DNA from: Polyangiaceae bacterium
Lineage (GTDB): Bacteria > Myxococcota_A > Polyangia > Polyangiales > Polyangiaceae
Assembly: GCA_025353725.1 (NCBI GenBank)
Contig: JANXOF010000045.1
Coordinates: 1 to 64,000, forward strand
DNA: 64,000 nt
Direction: 5' to 3'
Under the pieces are notes generated by a model, which was not told the DNA's origin, did not search any database, and saw only the letters and a program-made list of their open reading frames with translations. Both the position numbers and the translations under genes were made by a program. Position 1 is the stretch's first letter; every line of letters starts with the position of its first letter. Positions 47,044 through 56,115 of the stretch are shown here, one piece after another.

Positions 47044-49122
47044 TTGCTTTTTAGAGCCCCGATATCGTTGACTCGATCGTCTGTCCGAGCACGTCTCCAT
47101 GCCTGCCTCGTTTTGGCGCAGGTTGCGCGGCTCGCTTTGGTGGCCGTTCTTTGCGTCGCGGTTGGCGCGTGCGGCGTGCCGGAACTCCCGCGCGTGGCCG
47201 TCGGCCCTGCGGGCTACGGGCGTGCGGATGAAACAGACGCTTCGAAGAACGTTTTGCCCTCGGAGTTTGCCTCGGAGAATGAGGCCGCAGTCCCCATCGA
47301 CAAGGATGACCCGGTGCGCGGGAAGCGTGACGCGTGGGTTACCGTCGTCGTGTGGTCAGATTTCCAATGTCCATTTTGCGGACGGCTCGCGGACACGCTC
47401 AGGCGGGTGGCTGAGACCTACAAAGACGATGTGCGCTTCGTCTTTAAAAACGACCCGCTTCCGTTTCACGAACACGCGCGGATGGCGGCCGAGGTAGGGC
47501 AGGGCGTGTTTGCGCTCCAGGGAAGCGAGGCCTTTTGGCGCTACCATGACTTCGCGTTTCGTCAGGTCTCGCGCATCAGCCCAGAAGCCATTCGAGGTTG
47601 GGCTATTGCGGCAGGCGCCGATTCTCGCGCCCTCGAGGATGGGCTGACGCGCAAGGCGTGGTCTGCAAAGGTCGCTCGCGACGAGGCTGTAGGGAAGCGC
47701 CTTGGTGTCAAGGGCACGCCTGCTTCGTTTGTCAACGGCGTACTGCTCGACGGCGCTCAGCCTTTTGAAAATTGGCAAACGGTTATCGACATCGAACTTC
47801 AAAAAGCGAAGGCTCTCAGCGCCACGGTCGGCGTTGGTCGCGAGCAGCTTTACGCGCGCGCCGCGTCCGCGAACGTCGCGGCCTCAAAAGTCTCAAAAGC
47901 TACGAAACCAGAGCGTGAGAGCGACGACGACAAGCCGGATACGTCGGTCTGGCGGGTGCCCGTGGGCACATCGCCTGTACGCGGCGGTCGCGCGGCGCTC
48001 GTCACCATCGTCGAATTTAGCGATTTTCAGTGCCCTTTTTGCAAAAAGGTCGAGCCCACACTTGAGCGGCTCCGCGCGGAGTATGGCGACAGACTTCGCA
48101 TCGTGTGGAAGGACGAGCCTCTCCCGTTTCATCCGCGGGCTCTCCCTGCCGCGCTGCTCGCACGCGCCGCACGCGCCCAAAAAGGTGATGCGGGCTTCTG
48201 GTCTGCGCACGATAAGCTTTTCGCCGCGCAGCCAAACCTCGAGGAGTCGGACCTCGAAGCCATCGCTCGCAGCCTGAGTGTCGAGGTCGCAGCGATGCGG
48301 GACGGAGCGAAAGCCAGAGCGCAAACGAAGGCGATCGAGGAGGATATCGCTCTCGGCGACGACGTTCACGCGAACGGCGCGCCGCACTTCTTTATCAACG
48401 GTCGTCGCCTTATCGGCGCTCAGCCTTACGAGTCTTTTAAGGCGGCCATTGATGAAGAGCTCCTGAAAGCCGAGGGGCTTGTCCGCAGTGGCGTCGCGAA
48501 AGAGGCTCTCTACGACGCACTCATCAAAGATGGCACGTCCGCACCCGAGCCGGAGCGCAAGATCGTCGCATTTCCGTCCAGCGCGCCGTTTCGAGGTTCC
48601 GCAAATGCGAAGGTTATCATTCAGGAATTTTCCGACTTTCAGTGCCCCTTTTGCGGCCGGGCCGAAGCCACGATGGACGAGCTGCTTAGGCTTTATCCTG
48701 GTCAGCTCAAAGTCGTGTGGCGCAACCTACCGCTCGCGATGCATGCCGATGCACCGCTCGCCGCAGAGGCTGCGCGCGAGGCGTTCGCGCAAAAGGGAAA
48801 TGACGGATTCTCGAAATTTCGCGCGCTTGTCTTCGAGCATCAGCGTGAAGAGGACGGTCTAAAGCGGGCCGCGCTCGAATCTTACGCCGCGACTGTGGGG
48901 CTCGAAGTTACAAAATTTGGCAAGGCGCTCGATGACCGCGTCCATCGCGTCGTGGTGGAAGAAGACGCCAAAGCCGCAAACGACGCCGGAATTGCCGGTA
49001 CTCCGAGCTTTCTCGTCGGCCCTTACGCCTTGAGTGGCGCGCAGCCCCTTTCAAAGTTCAAGCGGCTCGTCGAACGGGCGCTGACTGCGCCGCCCGCCGC
49101 CAAGTTGCCCGCCGCGAAATAA
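47044..49122 (+). CDS. Lipoprotein with three tandem DsbA-like domains
   Basis: A 692-residue paralog of the protein 1 kb upstream, but with a lipobox (AVGAC, Cys43) and no membrane helix. Active sites: CPFC (109-112), CPFC (330-333), CPFC (534-537), each in the same FSDFQCPFC context, and each domain with the GTPxFxVNG cis-Pro segment. The domains pair one-to-one in order with those of the paralog, so a duplication of the whole protein is likely. TTG at 47044 is the probable start, but a later one is possible. Anchoring differs from the paralog (outer or inner membrane by sorting), suggesting they act at different membranes. Confidence 0.9.
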   Translation: MLFRAPISLTRSSVRARLHACLVLAQVARLALVAVLCVAVGACGVPELPRVAVGPAGYGRADETDASKNVLPSEFASENEAAVPIDKDDPVRGKRDAWVTVVVWSDFQCPFCGRLADTLRRVAETYKDDVRFVFKNDPLPFHEHARMAAEVGQGVFALQGSEAFWRYHDFAFRQVSRISPEAIRGWAIAAGADSRALEDGLTRKAWSAKVARDEAVGKRLGVKGTPASFVNGVLLDGAQPFENWQTVIDIELQKAKALSATVGVGREQLYARAASANVAASKVSKATKPERESDDDKPDTSVWRVPVGTSPVRGGRAALVTIVEFSDFQCPFCKKVEPTLERLRAEYGDRLRIVWKDEPLPFHPRALPAALLARAARAQKGDAGFWSAHDKLFAAQPNLEESDLEAIARSLSVEVAAMRDGAKARAQTKAIEEDIALGDDVHANGAPHFFINGRRLIGAQPYESFKAAIDEELLKAEGLVRSGVAKEALYDALIKDGTSAPEPERKIVAFPSSAPFRGSANAKVIIQEFSDFQCPFCGRAEATMDELLRLYPGQLKVVWRNLPLAMHADAPLAAEAAREAFAQKGNDGFSKFRALVFEHQREEDGLKRAALESYAATVGLEVTKFGKALDDRVHRVVVEEDAKAANDAGIAGTPSFLVGPYALSGAQPLSKFKRLVERALTAPPAAKLPAAK

Positions 49123-49692
49123 ATGTTCGCTCTTCGCATTCGCATAGCTTCCTTCTGCATCGTGGGTTGGGGCGCGCTTGCTCCGAGCGAGGCCGCTGCC
49201 GTCGAGCATCAGCACCACGTCGGGCTCGATCCGTCTCTTTCAATTCTCAAAGTGGCCGACAAGTCCACGGCGAGCGTAGGCGTCGGATTGAGTGTGCATT
49301 ACACCTATGGGATAAGCGATCAATTCAACTTTATGTCGGAGTTGAACGCGTCTCAAGTCGCCGCGAGTCAGGAGCAGGACCAGCCCTCTTCGCCCCGCAC
49401 ACGGCCGTCGACCGTAGCTCACGGACTTGCCGGTGTCGGGTATGTCATTGATGTACTTCGCTGGGTGCCTTACGTCGGTGTACTCGTCGGCGGCTATCAC
49501 ATATCGGGAGGTACGCTCGACGCGAGCGCGCTTGCGTTTGGTGGTGCCGTACAGCTGGGACTCGACTACCAGCTCTCAAGGCACTGGGCGCTTGGCGCGT
49601 CCGGCGAGCAGCATCTTCTGGTCACGAAGCTAAGTCGCTATCCCTCGTATACGACGGCCATGCTCCGCGTCGAATACATGTGGGGGTTCTGA
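49123..49692 (+). CDS. Small outer-membrane beta-barrel protein
   Basis: A 189-residue protein that starts at the base after the lipoprotein stop. It has a signal peptide (ending in PSEAAA), then alternating strands (VGVGLSVHYTYGISDQF, AGVGYVIDVLRWVPYVGVLV, AFGGAVQLGLDYQLSRHWALGASGE) and a C-terminal Phe, the pattern of an 8-stranded OmpA-like or Ail-like barrel. It is translated together with the triple-DsbA lipoprotein, so it may be a client or partner. Confidence 0.78.
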   Translation: MFALRIRIASFCIVGWGALAPSEAAAVEHQHHVGLDPSLSILKVADKSTASVGVGLSVHYTYGISDQFNFMSELNASQVAASQEQDQPSSPRTRPSTVAHGLAGVGYVIDVLRWVPYVGVLVGGYHISGGTLDASALAFGGAVQLGLDYQLSRHWALGASGEQHLLVTKLSRYPSYTTAMLRVEYMWGF

Positions 49693-49719
49693 CGCATGAG
49701 GGTTAGCTGAGCCCCCCCG

Positions 49720-51024
49720 TCACTTCGTCTTCGTGCTTTTCGTCGCGTCCGTTGTCCTGGACGCGGCAGCCGGCGGCGATGCGAGGCCGAATCCGTCGTG
49801 AAGAGCACGAACCGCAAGTTCGGTGTATTTCGCATGTATCAAGCACGAGACCTTGATCTCACTCGTTGAGATGGCCTGAATGTTGATGCCCTCGGACGCC
49901 ATGATGCGAAACATCTTGGCCGCGATGCCCGCGTGGGAGCGCATTCCGAGGCCGACGATTGAAACTTTGACAATGTCTTCGTCATACCGCACCGCCTGGC
50001 TGCCGAGGCGCGCCGCGACCTCCTCGATGAACGGCTTTGCGCGGAGCAAGTCGCTTTTCGGCATCGTAAACGTGACGTCCGCGCGGTCCACGGATTCGCG
50101 GGAGACGTTCTGGATGATCATGTCTACGGAGATGTTTCTCTCGGCCATGGCGCCAAAGAGATCCGCGACGACCCCGGGCTTGTCGCTCAAACCGACACAG
50201 TGCACGCGCGCTTCGTCCTTGTCGTAGGCAACTCCGGCGACGACGACGTCTTCGAGTGATTTGTCTTCCGCCGTTACCCAAGTCCCTTCGGCCTCGGAGA
50301 ACGAGCTGCGAACGTGAATAGGTACGCCGTACTTCATCGCAATCTCCACACTACGAATTTGGAGCACCTTGGCTCCGAGGGATGCGAGTTCGAGCATCTC
50401 CTCATAGGAAATACGCGGGATTTTCCGCGCTGACGGACAGATGTTTGGGTCCGTCGTGTAGACGCCATCGACATCGGTGTAGATTTCACACGCTGTCGCG
50501 CCGATCGCCGCTGCGATAGCGACCGCGGACGTGTCGGAGCCTCCACGACCGAGCGTCGTGATATCGCCGTGGTCGTCGACGCCTTGGAACCCGGCGACAA
50601 CGGCGATCCGTCCCTTTTTCAGGGTCTCGAAAATTTTGGACCCCTCGATGGTCTTGATCCGCGCCTTGGTGAACGCGCCATCTGTGAGAATTTTTACCTG
50701 GTGGCCCAGGAGCGACCGCGCCTCGCCTCCCTCATTCTGGATGGCCATCGCGGTCAAGGCCGCCGCGACCTGCTCGCCCGTCGCGGCGATGACGTCCATC
50801 TCCCGGGCGTCGGGGACGCTTACCATGGCGTGGGCAAGTCCAAGGAGGCGGTTGGTTTCACCACTCATCGCGCTGACGATGACGACGACGTCGTCTCCTC
50901 TGCGCTGGGAAGCGAGCGCGCGGCGGGCGACGTTGCGAATCCTATCGATCGAGCCGACGGACGTGCCACCGAACTTTTGAACGACAAGTCCCACGGGCTC
51001 ATTTTCTATGGCTCTTGTCGTCAC
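49720..51024 (-). CDS. lysC: Aspartate kinase
   Basis: It phosphorylates aspartate at the head of the lysine, threonine and methionine pathway. The 434-residue protein has LVVQKFGGTSVGS, the catalytic-domain TLGRGGSDTSAVAIAAAIGA and EIYTDVDGVYTTDP, and two C-terminal ACT domains (VGLSDKPGVVADLFGAMAE, IVGLGMRSHAGIAAKMFRIMAS) for feedback control. Start GTG or ATG near 51024 within the same short stretch. The upstream region faces a divergent operon. Confidence 0.96.
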   Translation of the reverse strand: MTTRAIENEPVGLVVQKFGGTSVGSIDRIRNVARRALASQRRGDDVVVIVSAMSGETNRLLGLAHAMVSVPDAREMDVIAATGEQVAAALTAMAIQNEGGEARSLLGHQVKILTDGAFTKARIKTIEGSKIFETLKKGRIAVVAGFQGVDDHGDITTLGRGGSDTSAVAIAAAIGATACEIYTDVDGVYTTDPNICPSARKIPRISYEEMLELASLGAKVLQIRSVEIAMKYGVPIHVRSSFSEAEGTWVTAEDKSLEDVVVAGVAYDKDEARVHCVGLSDKPGVVADLFGAMAERNISVDMIIQNVSRESVDRADVTFTMPKSDLLRAKPFIEEVAARLGSQAVRYDEDIVKVSIVGLGMRSHAGIAAKMFRIMASEGINIQAISTSEIKVSCLIHAKYTELAVRALHDGFGLASPPAAASRTTDATKSTKTK

Positions 51025-51182
51025 GCGTCAACGGCTTCGGGCAACGACTCTTCGCGCGCATGACGGTGGAGTGTGATGAAAGAGGGGCCAGCATCCTACG
51101 GAACGGAGGCGGCAGGGACGCGCGCTTGTCGCGGCGGCGTGCGAGGACCGATAGCGTCAACGTGTGGAGGGCGAGTTTTCGT

Positions 51183-52613
51183 ATGCGTGAGCGTCAGCTG
51201 TCCATCGCCGACTCGTTGATGGACGCGCGTTCGCTCGTCGACGGTCGGTACCGGCTCGACGGATTGATCCGTCGTTCGGCCACGACGACCATTCACGTCG
51301 CGACCCATCGGAACGGAGCGTCCGCGTGGCTCAAGATGCCGGTCTCGGCCGCGCATGCGGAGTCGATAGCGCTCGAGGCGCGCATCGCAAACACCGTCGG
51401 TTCACCGCTCGTCGTGCGGGATGATGGCGTGACACCTGACGGAGTGCCGTACCTCGTTCTCGACCCTCCGGATGCGGAATCGCTCGCGTCCCTGCGCGCG
51501 CGTGGACGAGCAGGCGCGCGCCTGCCCTTCGCGCACGCCATGACTGCAGCGGACGCTCTGCTTCGCGTCTTCGCGGCGGTCCACGCCATGGGGTACGCTA
51601 TGTCGGGCGTCGAAGATGAGGGAGTCCTCGTGTTTTCGAACGGTGATGTGGCACTGCTCGACTTGCACGCGCTCGTTCCGGCGACGGCGTCTGGTGTGGC
51701 GACGGACGTGTTTCAGCTAAGCGTCGTACTCGCCGGGCTCGTCACGGACGTCGCGGAGGTGCGGGCGCTTGAACGCGCAGGCATCGAAGGCGTCCTTGCG
51801 GCCGCTTATGCGGATGTCGTCGCGCTGCAGTCCGCATGGCGAACCGTGTCTCCAGACCCGATTGCGCTTCCGCCGCGCGTGCGTCCGGGAAGTGTCGCGA
51901 CCGTGTCCGAGGTTCCTAGTACGCCACGCGTTCATGAGGCGGCAGGTGCGCGCGGCGCCTCGAGCGAAGCCGGTTTCGAGCATGACCCAGAGAGCTCGAT
52001 TATAGGGTTTTTACGAAGCGGAGGGCTTCCGTCGAGTCCGCAGCAGAGCGGTGCCTCGCAGCCGCGTGTCGTGATGTACGATCCTCTCTCGAAAGCCTTC
52101 GAGGTGCCGCGTCTTGTGCAAGCCACGATTCGTATTCCGGAACCTGCGTCGCGCGGCTCACAAGGCCGTTGGCTCGCGCTCGTCGGAGCGACCGTTGCCG
52201 TTCCGGTCGTTCTGCTCTTTACGCTGGCCGTATTCGTAATGTCGGCGGCGACAGCGAGTACAGGTTCGCACGGTGCGATGGCGACGACGCCCACAACGAT
52301 GGAGCTCGAAGCCGACCCGACCGTAGCGGAGTCGCCGCCCGCGACCGTCGTCGTTCCCCCCGCGCTCCCGGCGGTGGACGTCACGGACGAACTCGAGCTC
52401 ACGGCCCTTCTTCGCTCGGAGGGGGCGCCGGCAGGCCGCGAGGTACTCGTCGACGGCAAGGCGGTCGGAACAACGCCGCTTCGAGCTCCCGTTCCATGCG
52501 GCCTTCACACGCTCCAAATGATTGCGGGCGCACCAAAGCAAACCGTGGACTTTCCGTGTGGCGGCGAACGTGTCGTGCGGTACGACGCGAAGGGCCGATG
52601 GACGCTGCGCTAG
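51183..52613 (+). CDS. Pseudokinase-like protein with membrane helix and PEGA domain
   Basis: A 476-residue protein (ATG 51183). The first ~250 residues follow the kinase fold (SLVDGRYRLDGLIRRSATTTIHVATHR, AWLKMPV with a possible VAIK Lys) but the Gly-rich loop is lost, no HRD-D-N motif is seen, and DFG is replaced by LLDLH, so catalysis is unlikely. A transmembrane helix near 350-372 (LALVGATVAVPVVLLFTLAVFVM) is followed by a PEGA domain (VLVDGKAVGTTPLRAPVPCGLHTLQM) outside. It is the first gene of an operon with FliO-like and SctR-like proteins. Confidence 0.82.
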   Translation: MRERQLSIADSLMDARSLVDGRYRLDGLIRRSATTTIHVATHRNGASAWLKMPVSAAHAESIALEARIANTVGSPLVVRDDGVTPDGVPYLVLDPPDAESLASLRARGRAGARLPFAHAMTAADALLRVFAAVHAMGYAMSGVEDEGVLVFSNGDVALLDLHALVPATASGVATDVFQLSVVLAGLVTDVAEVRALERAGIEGVLAAAYADVVALQSAWRTVSPDPIALPPRVRPGSVATVSEVPSTPRVHEAAGARGASSEAGFEHDPESSIIGFLRSGGLPSSPQQSGASQPRVVMYDPLSKAFEVPRLVQATIRIPEPASRGSQGRWLALVGATVAVPVVLLFTLAVFVMSAATASTGSHGAMATTPTTMELEADPTVAESPPATVVVPPALPAVDVTDELELTALLRSEGAPAGREVLVDGKAVGTTPLRAPVPCGLHTLQMIAGAPKQTVDFPCGGERVVRYDAKGRWTLR

Positions 52614-52649
52614 CGCCTTCGGGGGTTGACGTTGGGCGGTGAACCGCCG

Positions 52650-53120
52650 ATGTTTCGGACTCGAATGGGGAGTTACGGGGGCTATCTTCTCGAAACGGCT
52701 GTCACACTGGTGGTCGTCTCGACCCTCGCGTTCGTGATTCTTTACGGTGCGCGCCGTCTCGGAGTCGGTCGGCCGCGGGGGCCGATTGAGCTGGTCGGTC
52801 AGCTCCCGCTCGATGCGCGCCGCGCGATCTATCTCATCCAGGTTGGGGAGCAGGTGCTGGTCGTCGGAGCCTCGGAGGCCGGTTTTACCAAATTAGGCGA
52901 AGTCTCATCGCGCGAGCTTCCCGTGGCCGAGACCGTGCGGGGCGCGTCGTTTCGCGAGGTTCTCGCGCGCGTCGTAGGTGACGGCAGGCGCAGTATCGAC
53001 CGAGGCGTGGGAACGTCGCACCCCGCGCCCAACGTACCGAACAAGCCGCCGGCACGTGATCTAGAGGCGGCTGGGAGCGATCCATGCAGCCTTGAAAGGG
53101 AAGTCCATGACGTTCGTTGA
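52650..53120 (+). CDS. FliO-like type III export accessory protein
   Basis: A 156-residue protein with one N-terminal transmembrane helix (LLETAVTLVVVSTLAFVILYGARRL) and a cytosolic domain of the FliO pattern: PIELVGQLPLDARRAIYLIQVGEQVLVVGASEAGFTKLGEV. TTG at 52626 is an alternative start. The C-terminus is Pro-rich. FliO helps assemble FliP. The stop overlaps the next gene by 14 bases, a tight coupling. Confidence 0.8.
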   Translation: MFRTRMGSYGGYLLETAVTLVVVSTLAFVILYGARRLGVGRPRGPIELVGQLPLDARRAIYLIQVGEQVLVVGASEAGFTKLGEVSSRELPVAETVRGASFREVLARVVGDGRRSIDRGVGTSHPAPNVPNKPPARDLEAAGSDPCSLEREVHDVR

Positions 53121-53829
53121 ACTCGGGCGCGCGTTCGCCTTTGCGGCCCCTGAGGTACCGCAGGTGGAGCAGATACTTGCCAAGCCCGTCGCGCTCGTTG
53201 TCGCTCTCGCGCTCGTTTCGCTCGTCCCCTTCGTCTTCATGGGGGTAACGGCATTCGTTAAAATTTCGACGGTTTTACAAATCGTACGCGGGGCCATCGG
53301 CGCTTCGTCCGTCCCGTCGAATACGGTGATTACAGCGTTAGCCACGGCGCTTACACTGATTGCCATGGCCCCGGTGGGCCAACGCATCGTCGACCGTACC
53401 CTGCCGCTTATCCAAAGCCGAAGCACGAAAGACGATGCCACGGTGCTTCTTGAGAAAGGCATCGATGCCATTCGAGAGCCGATGCGCGACTTCTTGAAAA
53501 ACAACGCAGCCGCGAAGGAACGAGCTCGTTTCCTCGCGGTGGCTAGGCATGCGCGACCCGAAGCCGAGCGCGCCAACGTTACCGCCGATGACCTCACGGT
53601 CCTCGTGCCGGCGTTCGTGGTCACAGAACTCACCGAGGCGTTCGCCATAGGCTTTCTGGTCTATCTCCCGTTCCTGATTATCGACTTAGTCATTGCGAAC
53701 GTGCTTCTCGCGCTCGGGATGCAGATGCTGAATCCGGCGCAGGTGAGTTTGCCATTCAAACTTCTGCTCTTTGTCGCCATAGACGGCTGGGGACTGTTAG
53801 CCCAGGCTTTGGTCTCTGGGTACCGGTAG
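53107..53829 (+). CDS. FliP/SctR-type export gate protein
   Basis: A 240-residue integral membrane protein of the core type III export gate: FVFMGVTAFVKISTVLQIVRGAIG, SVPSNTVITALATALTLIAMAPV, then a cytosolic loop with an EKG-region, LVPAFVVTELTEAFAIGFLVYLPFLIIDLVIANVLLALGM and NPAQVSLPFKLLLFVAIDGW. The FliP/SctR plan is complete. ATG 53107 is preceded by GAAAGGGA. No FliQ, FliR, FlhB or SctSTU follow; the next gene is an unrelated minus-strand lipoprotein. Whether it serves a flagellum or an injectisome is not decided by sequence alone. Confidence 0.9.
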   Translation: MTFVELGRAFAFAAPEVPQVEQILAKPVALVVALALVSLVPFVFMGVTAFVKISTVLQIVRGAIGASSVPSNTVITALATALTLIAMAPVGQRIVDRTLPLIQSRSTKDDATVLLEKGIDAIREPMRDFLKNNAAAKERARFLAVARHARPEAERANVTADDLTVLVPAFVVTELTEAFAIGFLVYLPFLIIDLVIANVLLALGMQMLNPAQVSLPFKLLLFVAIDGWGLLAQALVSGYR

Positions 53830-53990
53830 ACCGCGCGTGCTAAGCGCTACGCCGAGTGAATCGCCCGCCTGACCGCCGACGTTAAGCGCATCGTCCGACG
53901 GCACCGGAGGCCGACTCTTAGGCAGCGCCCAAAATCATTTCCGCTCCTGGCGCCGAGACGAGTGAACTGGCAGGTGACCATCGAGCGACG

Positions 53991-54851
53991 TTAGCGGGGA
54001 ACGCGACAACTTTTTAAGTTCCCCGAGTCCCTCATGAAGTCTGCTCGTATCGGCTTTTCGGCTAACGTCGACCAGTAGGCGTGCTTCTTTGGGAAGAGGA
54101 CAAACGGTGTATTCGCCTTGTTCGCCGCACGAACGAGAGTCGCGAGCACGCCTACTCCGCAGGAGAGGTTCTTCTGGGGGTCGAAGGTCGCGCCCTCGAC
54201 GAGTAAGTCTTTGCATTCGGCGTACTCGTTGCCATCGTCGCGAGACATCGAAAGGAGCCCGTCGCTGAAGTTCTGGTGAGGCCTTGCTTCTTGCACCTCG
54301 GGGCGGCCCTCGTAGCTCGCGAGTTCCGCTTTGCAAGCGGCTGCCTTTGACGCATCGCTTGCCTTCTTGACGGAGCTCATACACGCCGCGTCGCAAGTCG
54401 GCGGGGGGACAGGGGCGGTGAAAGGAAGGCTACCGCGGCACTGGCCGGGCTCAGCGAACGTATCTGTCGTCTTGAACGCGGACTCGTAGCGCGCAATTTC
54501 AGCGAAGAGCAGGGCGAACATCGCTGTCCGTTCTTCCGGTGTGGCCGAATCAAAAAGGGGACACAGCTCTTTCATTGCGCTAACCGGTTTCTCTGTCGAA
54601 ATCAGGGCTTTGCCGTGGTCTGCAATCGCCTCTGCGATGTACCGGTTCCATACCGGCTCCCACGCTCGCATCTGGGTGGTCCTCCCGAATCGGGCGGGTT
54701 CCACGTTGGCGAAGACAATTCGGTTGATGTCAAGCTGAACACTCTCGACGCCCAGAGCGCTCGAAGAGAGGTCGTTGTCGACTCCATCGCCGACAGCCGA
54801 GCAAGCCACCAAAGCAAGTGGCGCTACCACCCCACTACAAATTCTTTTCAT
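53991..54851 (-). CDS. Secreted lipoprotein with lysozyme-like/transglycosylase-like features
   Basis: A 286-residue protein (ATG 54851) with a signal and lipobox (LVAC). A segment FALLFAEIARYESAF places a Glu as in SLT-type lytic transglycosylases, followed later by SDGLLSMSRDDGNEY and DPQKNLSCGVGVLATLV, in the order seen in that fold. I am not certain of catalysis. Cys pairs are present in the middle (TCDAACMSS). It would act on peptidoglycan if active. Confidence 0.65.
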   Translation of the reverse strand: MKRICSGVVAPLALVACSAVGDGVDNDLSSSALGVESVQLDINRIVFANVEPARFGRTTQMRAWEPVWNRYIAEAIADHGKALISTEKPVSAMKELCPLFDSATPEERTAMFALLFAEIARYESAFKTTDTFAEPGQCRGSLPFTAPVPPPTCDAACMSSVKKASDASKAAACKAELASYEGRPEVQEARPHQNFSDGLLSMSRDDGNEYAECKDLLVEGATFDPQKNLSCGVGVLATLVRAANKANTPFVLFPKKHAYWSTLAEKPIRADFMRDSGNLKSCRVPR

Positions 54852-55112
54852 CACGGGGAACCTCCGACCTACCTGCCAGCACGTGGTGTGCCGTCCGCAA
54901 TGCGTTTATTTCGGCACATGGTGCGGCGAGGTGGGGTGTTGGGTCATCAGATAGAGGGGACGAAGGATCCGCTTCGGTTCGATCGTTGTGGACAGGCACA
55001 GTCACACAAATCAAGCTCACGAGTGTCTTCGCCTTTGAATCGACCACTTGACATCCTAAGCTAAGCGCGTAGAGTCCGCCGCCGTTGCAGACGCCGTCTG
55101 GCAGCACGATAA

Positions 55113-55185
55113 GGGGCAATAGCTCAGCTGGGAGAGCGCTGCGTTCGCAATGCAGAGGTCAGGGGTTCGATCCCCCTTTGCTCCA
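55113..55185 (+). tRNA. tRNA-Ala (anticodon CGC)
   Basis: A complete cloverleaf: acceptor GGGGCAA with TTGCTCC, D-arm GCTC...GAGC, anticodon stem CTGCG/TGCAG with loop TTCGCAA (anticodon CGC), and a TTCGATC T-loop. Discriminator A at 55185. CCA is not encoded. Confidence 0.97.
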
Positions 55186-55248
55186 CTTTATCTCGGGAGG
55201 TTTAGGGAACATCACTGAGTGGTGATAGCGACGTGCCGGACTGGTGCT

Positions 55249-55325
55249 CGGTTTTGCGGTTTTGCGGTTTTGCGGTTTTGCGGTTTTGCGGTTTTGCGGT
55301 TTTGCGGTTTTGCGGTTTTGCGGTT
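55249..55325. repeat. Nine perfect 8-bp tandem repeats (CGGTTTTG)
   Basis: CGGTTTTG is repeated nine times without error at 55249-55320, followed by a partial copy CGGTT. The array lies 64 bases after tRNA-Ala and 69 bases before the ATG of the next gene. The plus frame is open through the whole array into that gene; eight bases is not a multiple of three, so changes in copy number would shift this frame and change the spacing upstream. Confidence 0.97.
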
Positions 55326-55393
55326 CGGCAAGTCGGCTCCCGGGTTGCGCCTCCAACTCAAGACTTCAGCGTAATAAAGGGGAGCCGGAGTTC

Positions 55394-56044
55394 ATGATCA
55401 ACCCGCGTCTTATGCTCTCGGCGGCTCTCGGGTACGTTCGGAAGAATCCGGACGAGGTAGTCCGACAAGCGACGAAGGCAACGGGGCTTACGTTCGGTGT
55501 GCCTCTGGCTTCGCTTCGCTGGCTCGCGGGCCACCTGACGGGAAAAAAGGCGCCGAAGGACATTGAGATCCTGAGCGCGGCGCCGGCCTTGCGGTTGAGC
55601 GCTGTCGTCGATGCCGTGGGGACATCTGTTCGCGCATCCGCCGCAATCAAGGTCGAGGACGTTACTCTTTCGCCTGATTCGATCCGAATCGCCGTCCGTT
55701 TGCGCGACGTGAAGCTCGCGCTAGCGGGAGACTCGAACGAGTCTCCCGTCGCCACGCTTATTCAATCAGGCGTCCTCGACCTTTCGAAGCCTGGCAACCT
55801 CCTCAAGTTCATCCCGAAGAAGCCGCTCGCTATCGTGGAGGCAGACGGGGACCGCATCGTCGTCGATCTGATGAAAATTCCTCAAGTCGCGAGCGATGTG
55901 CGCTTTCGGAAAGTGCTCTCGATTCTTTCGCCGGTCCTCGGTATTCGATCCATCGAGACGGACCGCGATCACCTTTGGGTCAAGCTGCGCGCGACGCCGA
56001 GCGGCTTGCCCGAGGCCATCGCAAAGCTACGCGGAGTGAAATGA
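55394..56044 (+). CDS. Conserved-looking protein of unknown function, possible repeat-controlled gene
   Basis: A 216-residue protein starting at ATG 55394 with GGGGAG and GGAG upstream. It is mostly predicted strands after a helical start (LGYVRKNPDEVVRQATK), with segments LRLSAVVDAVGTSVRASAAIKVEDV, IRIAVRLRDVKLALAG and DLSKPGNLLKFIPKKPLAIVEADGDRIVVDL. No signal peptide or known motif. It lies between tRNA-Ala and tRNA-Pro. The frame stays open upstream through the 8-bp repeat array. Confidence 0.7.
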   Translation: MINPRLMLSAALGYVRKNPDEVVRQATKATGLTFGVPLASLRWLAGHLTGKKAPKDIEILSAAPALRLSAVVDAVGTSVRASAAIKVEDVTLSPDSIRIAVRLRDVKLALAGDSNESPVATLIQSGVLDLSKPGNLLKFIPKKPLAIVEADGDRIVVDLMKIPQVASDVRFRKVLSILSPVLGIRSIETDRDHLWVKLRATPSGLPEAIAKLRGVK

Positions 56045-56115
56045 TTCGTAACGTGGGAGGGGAGCGGTTCGCTCAAGGTGTCACTTGCGCAAAGACGTGA
56101 TAGGTTCGTCATATT

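Noticed and set aside
54835-55119. 94-codon frame upstream of tRNA-Ala
   Set aside because: No domain and poor codon pattern; treated as intergenic.
55249-55325. Tandem 8-bp array considered as a CRISPR
   Set aside because: There are no spacers, the unit is only 8 bases, and no cas genes are present.
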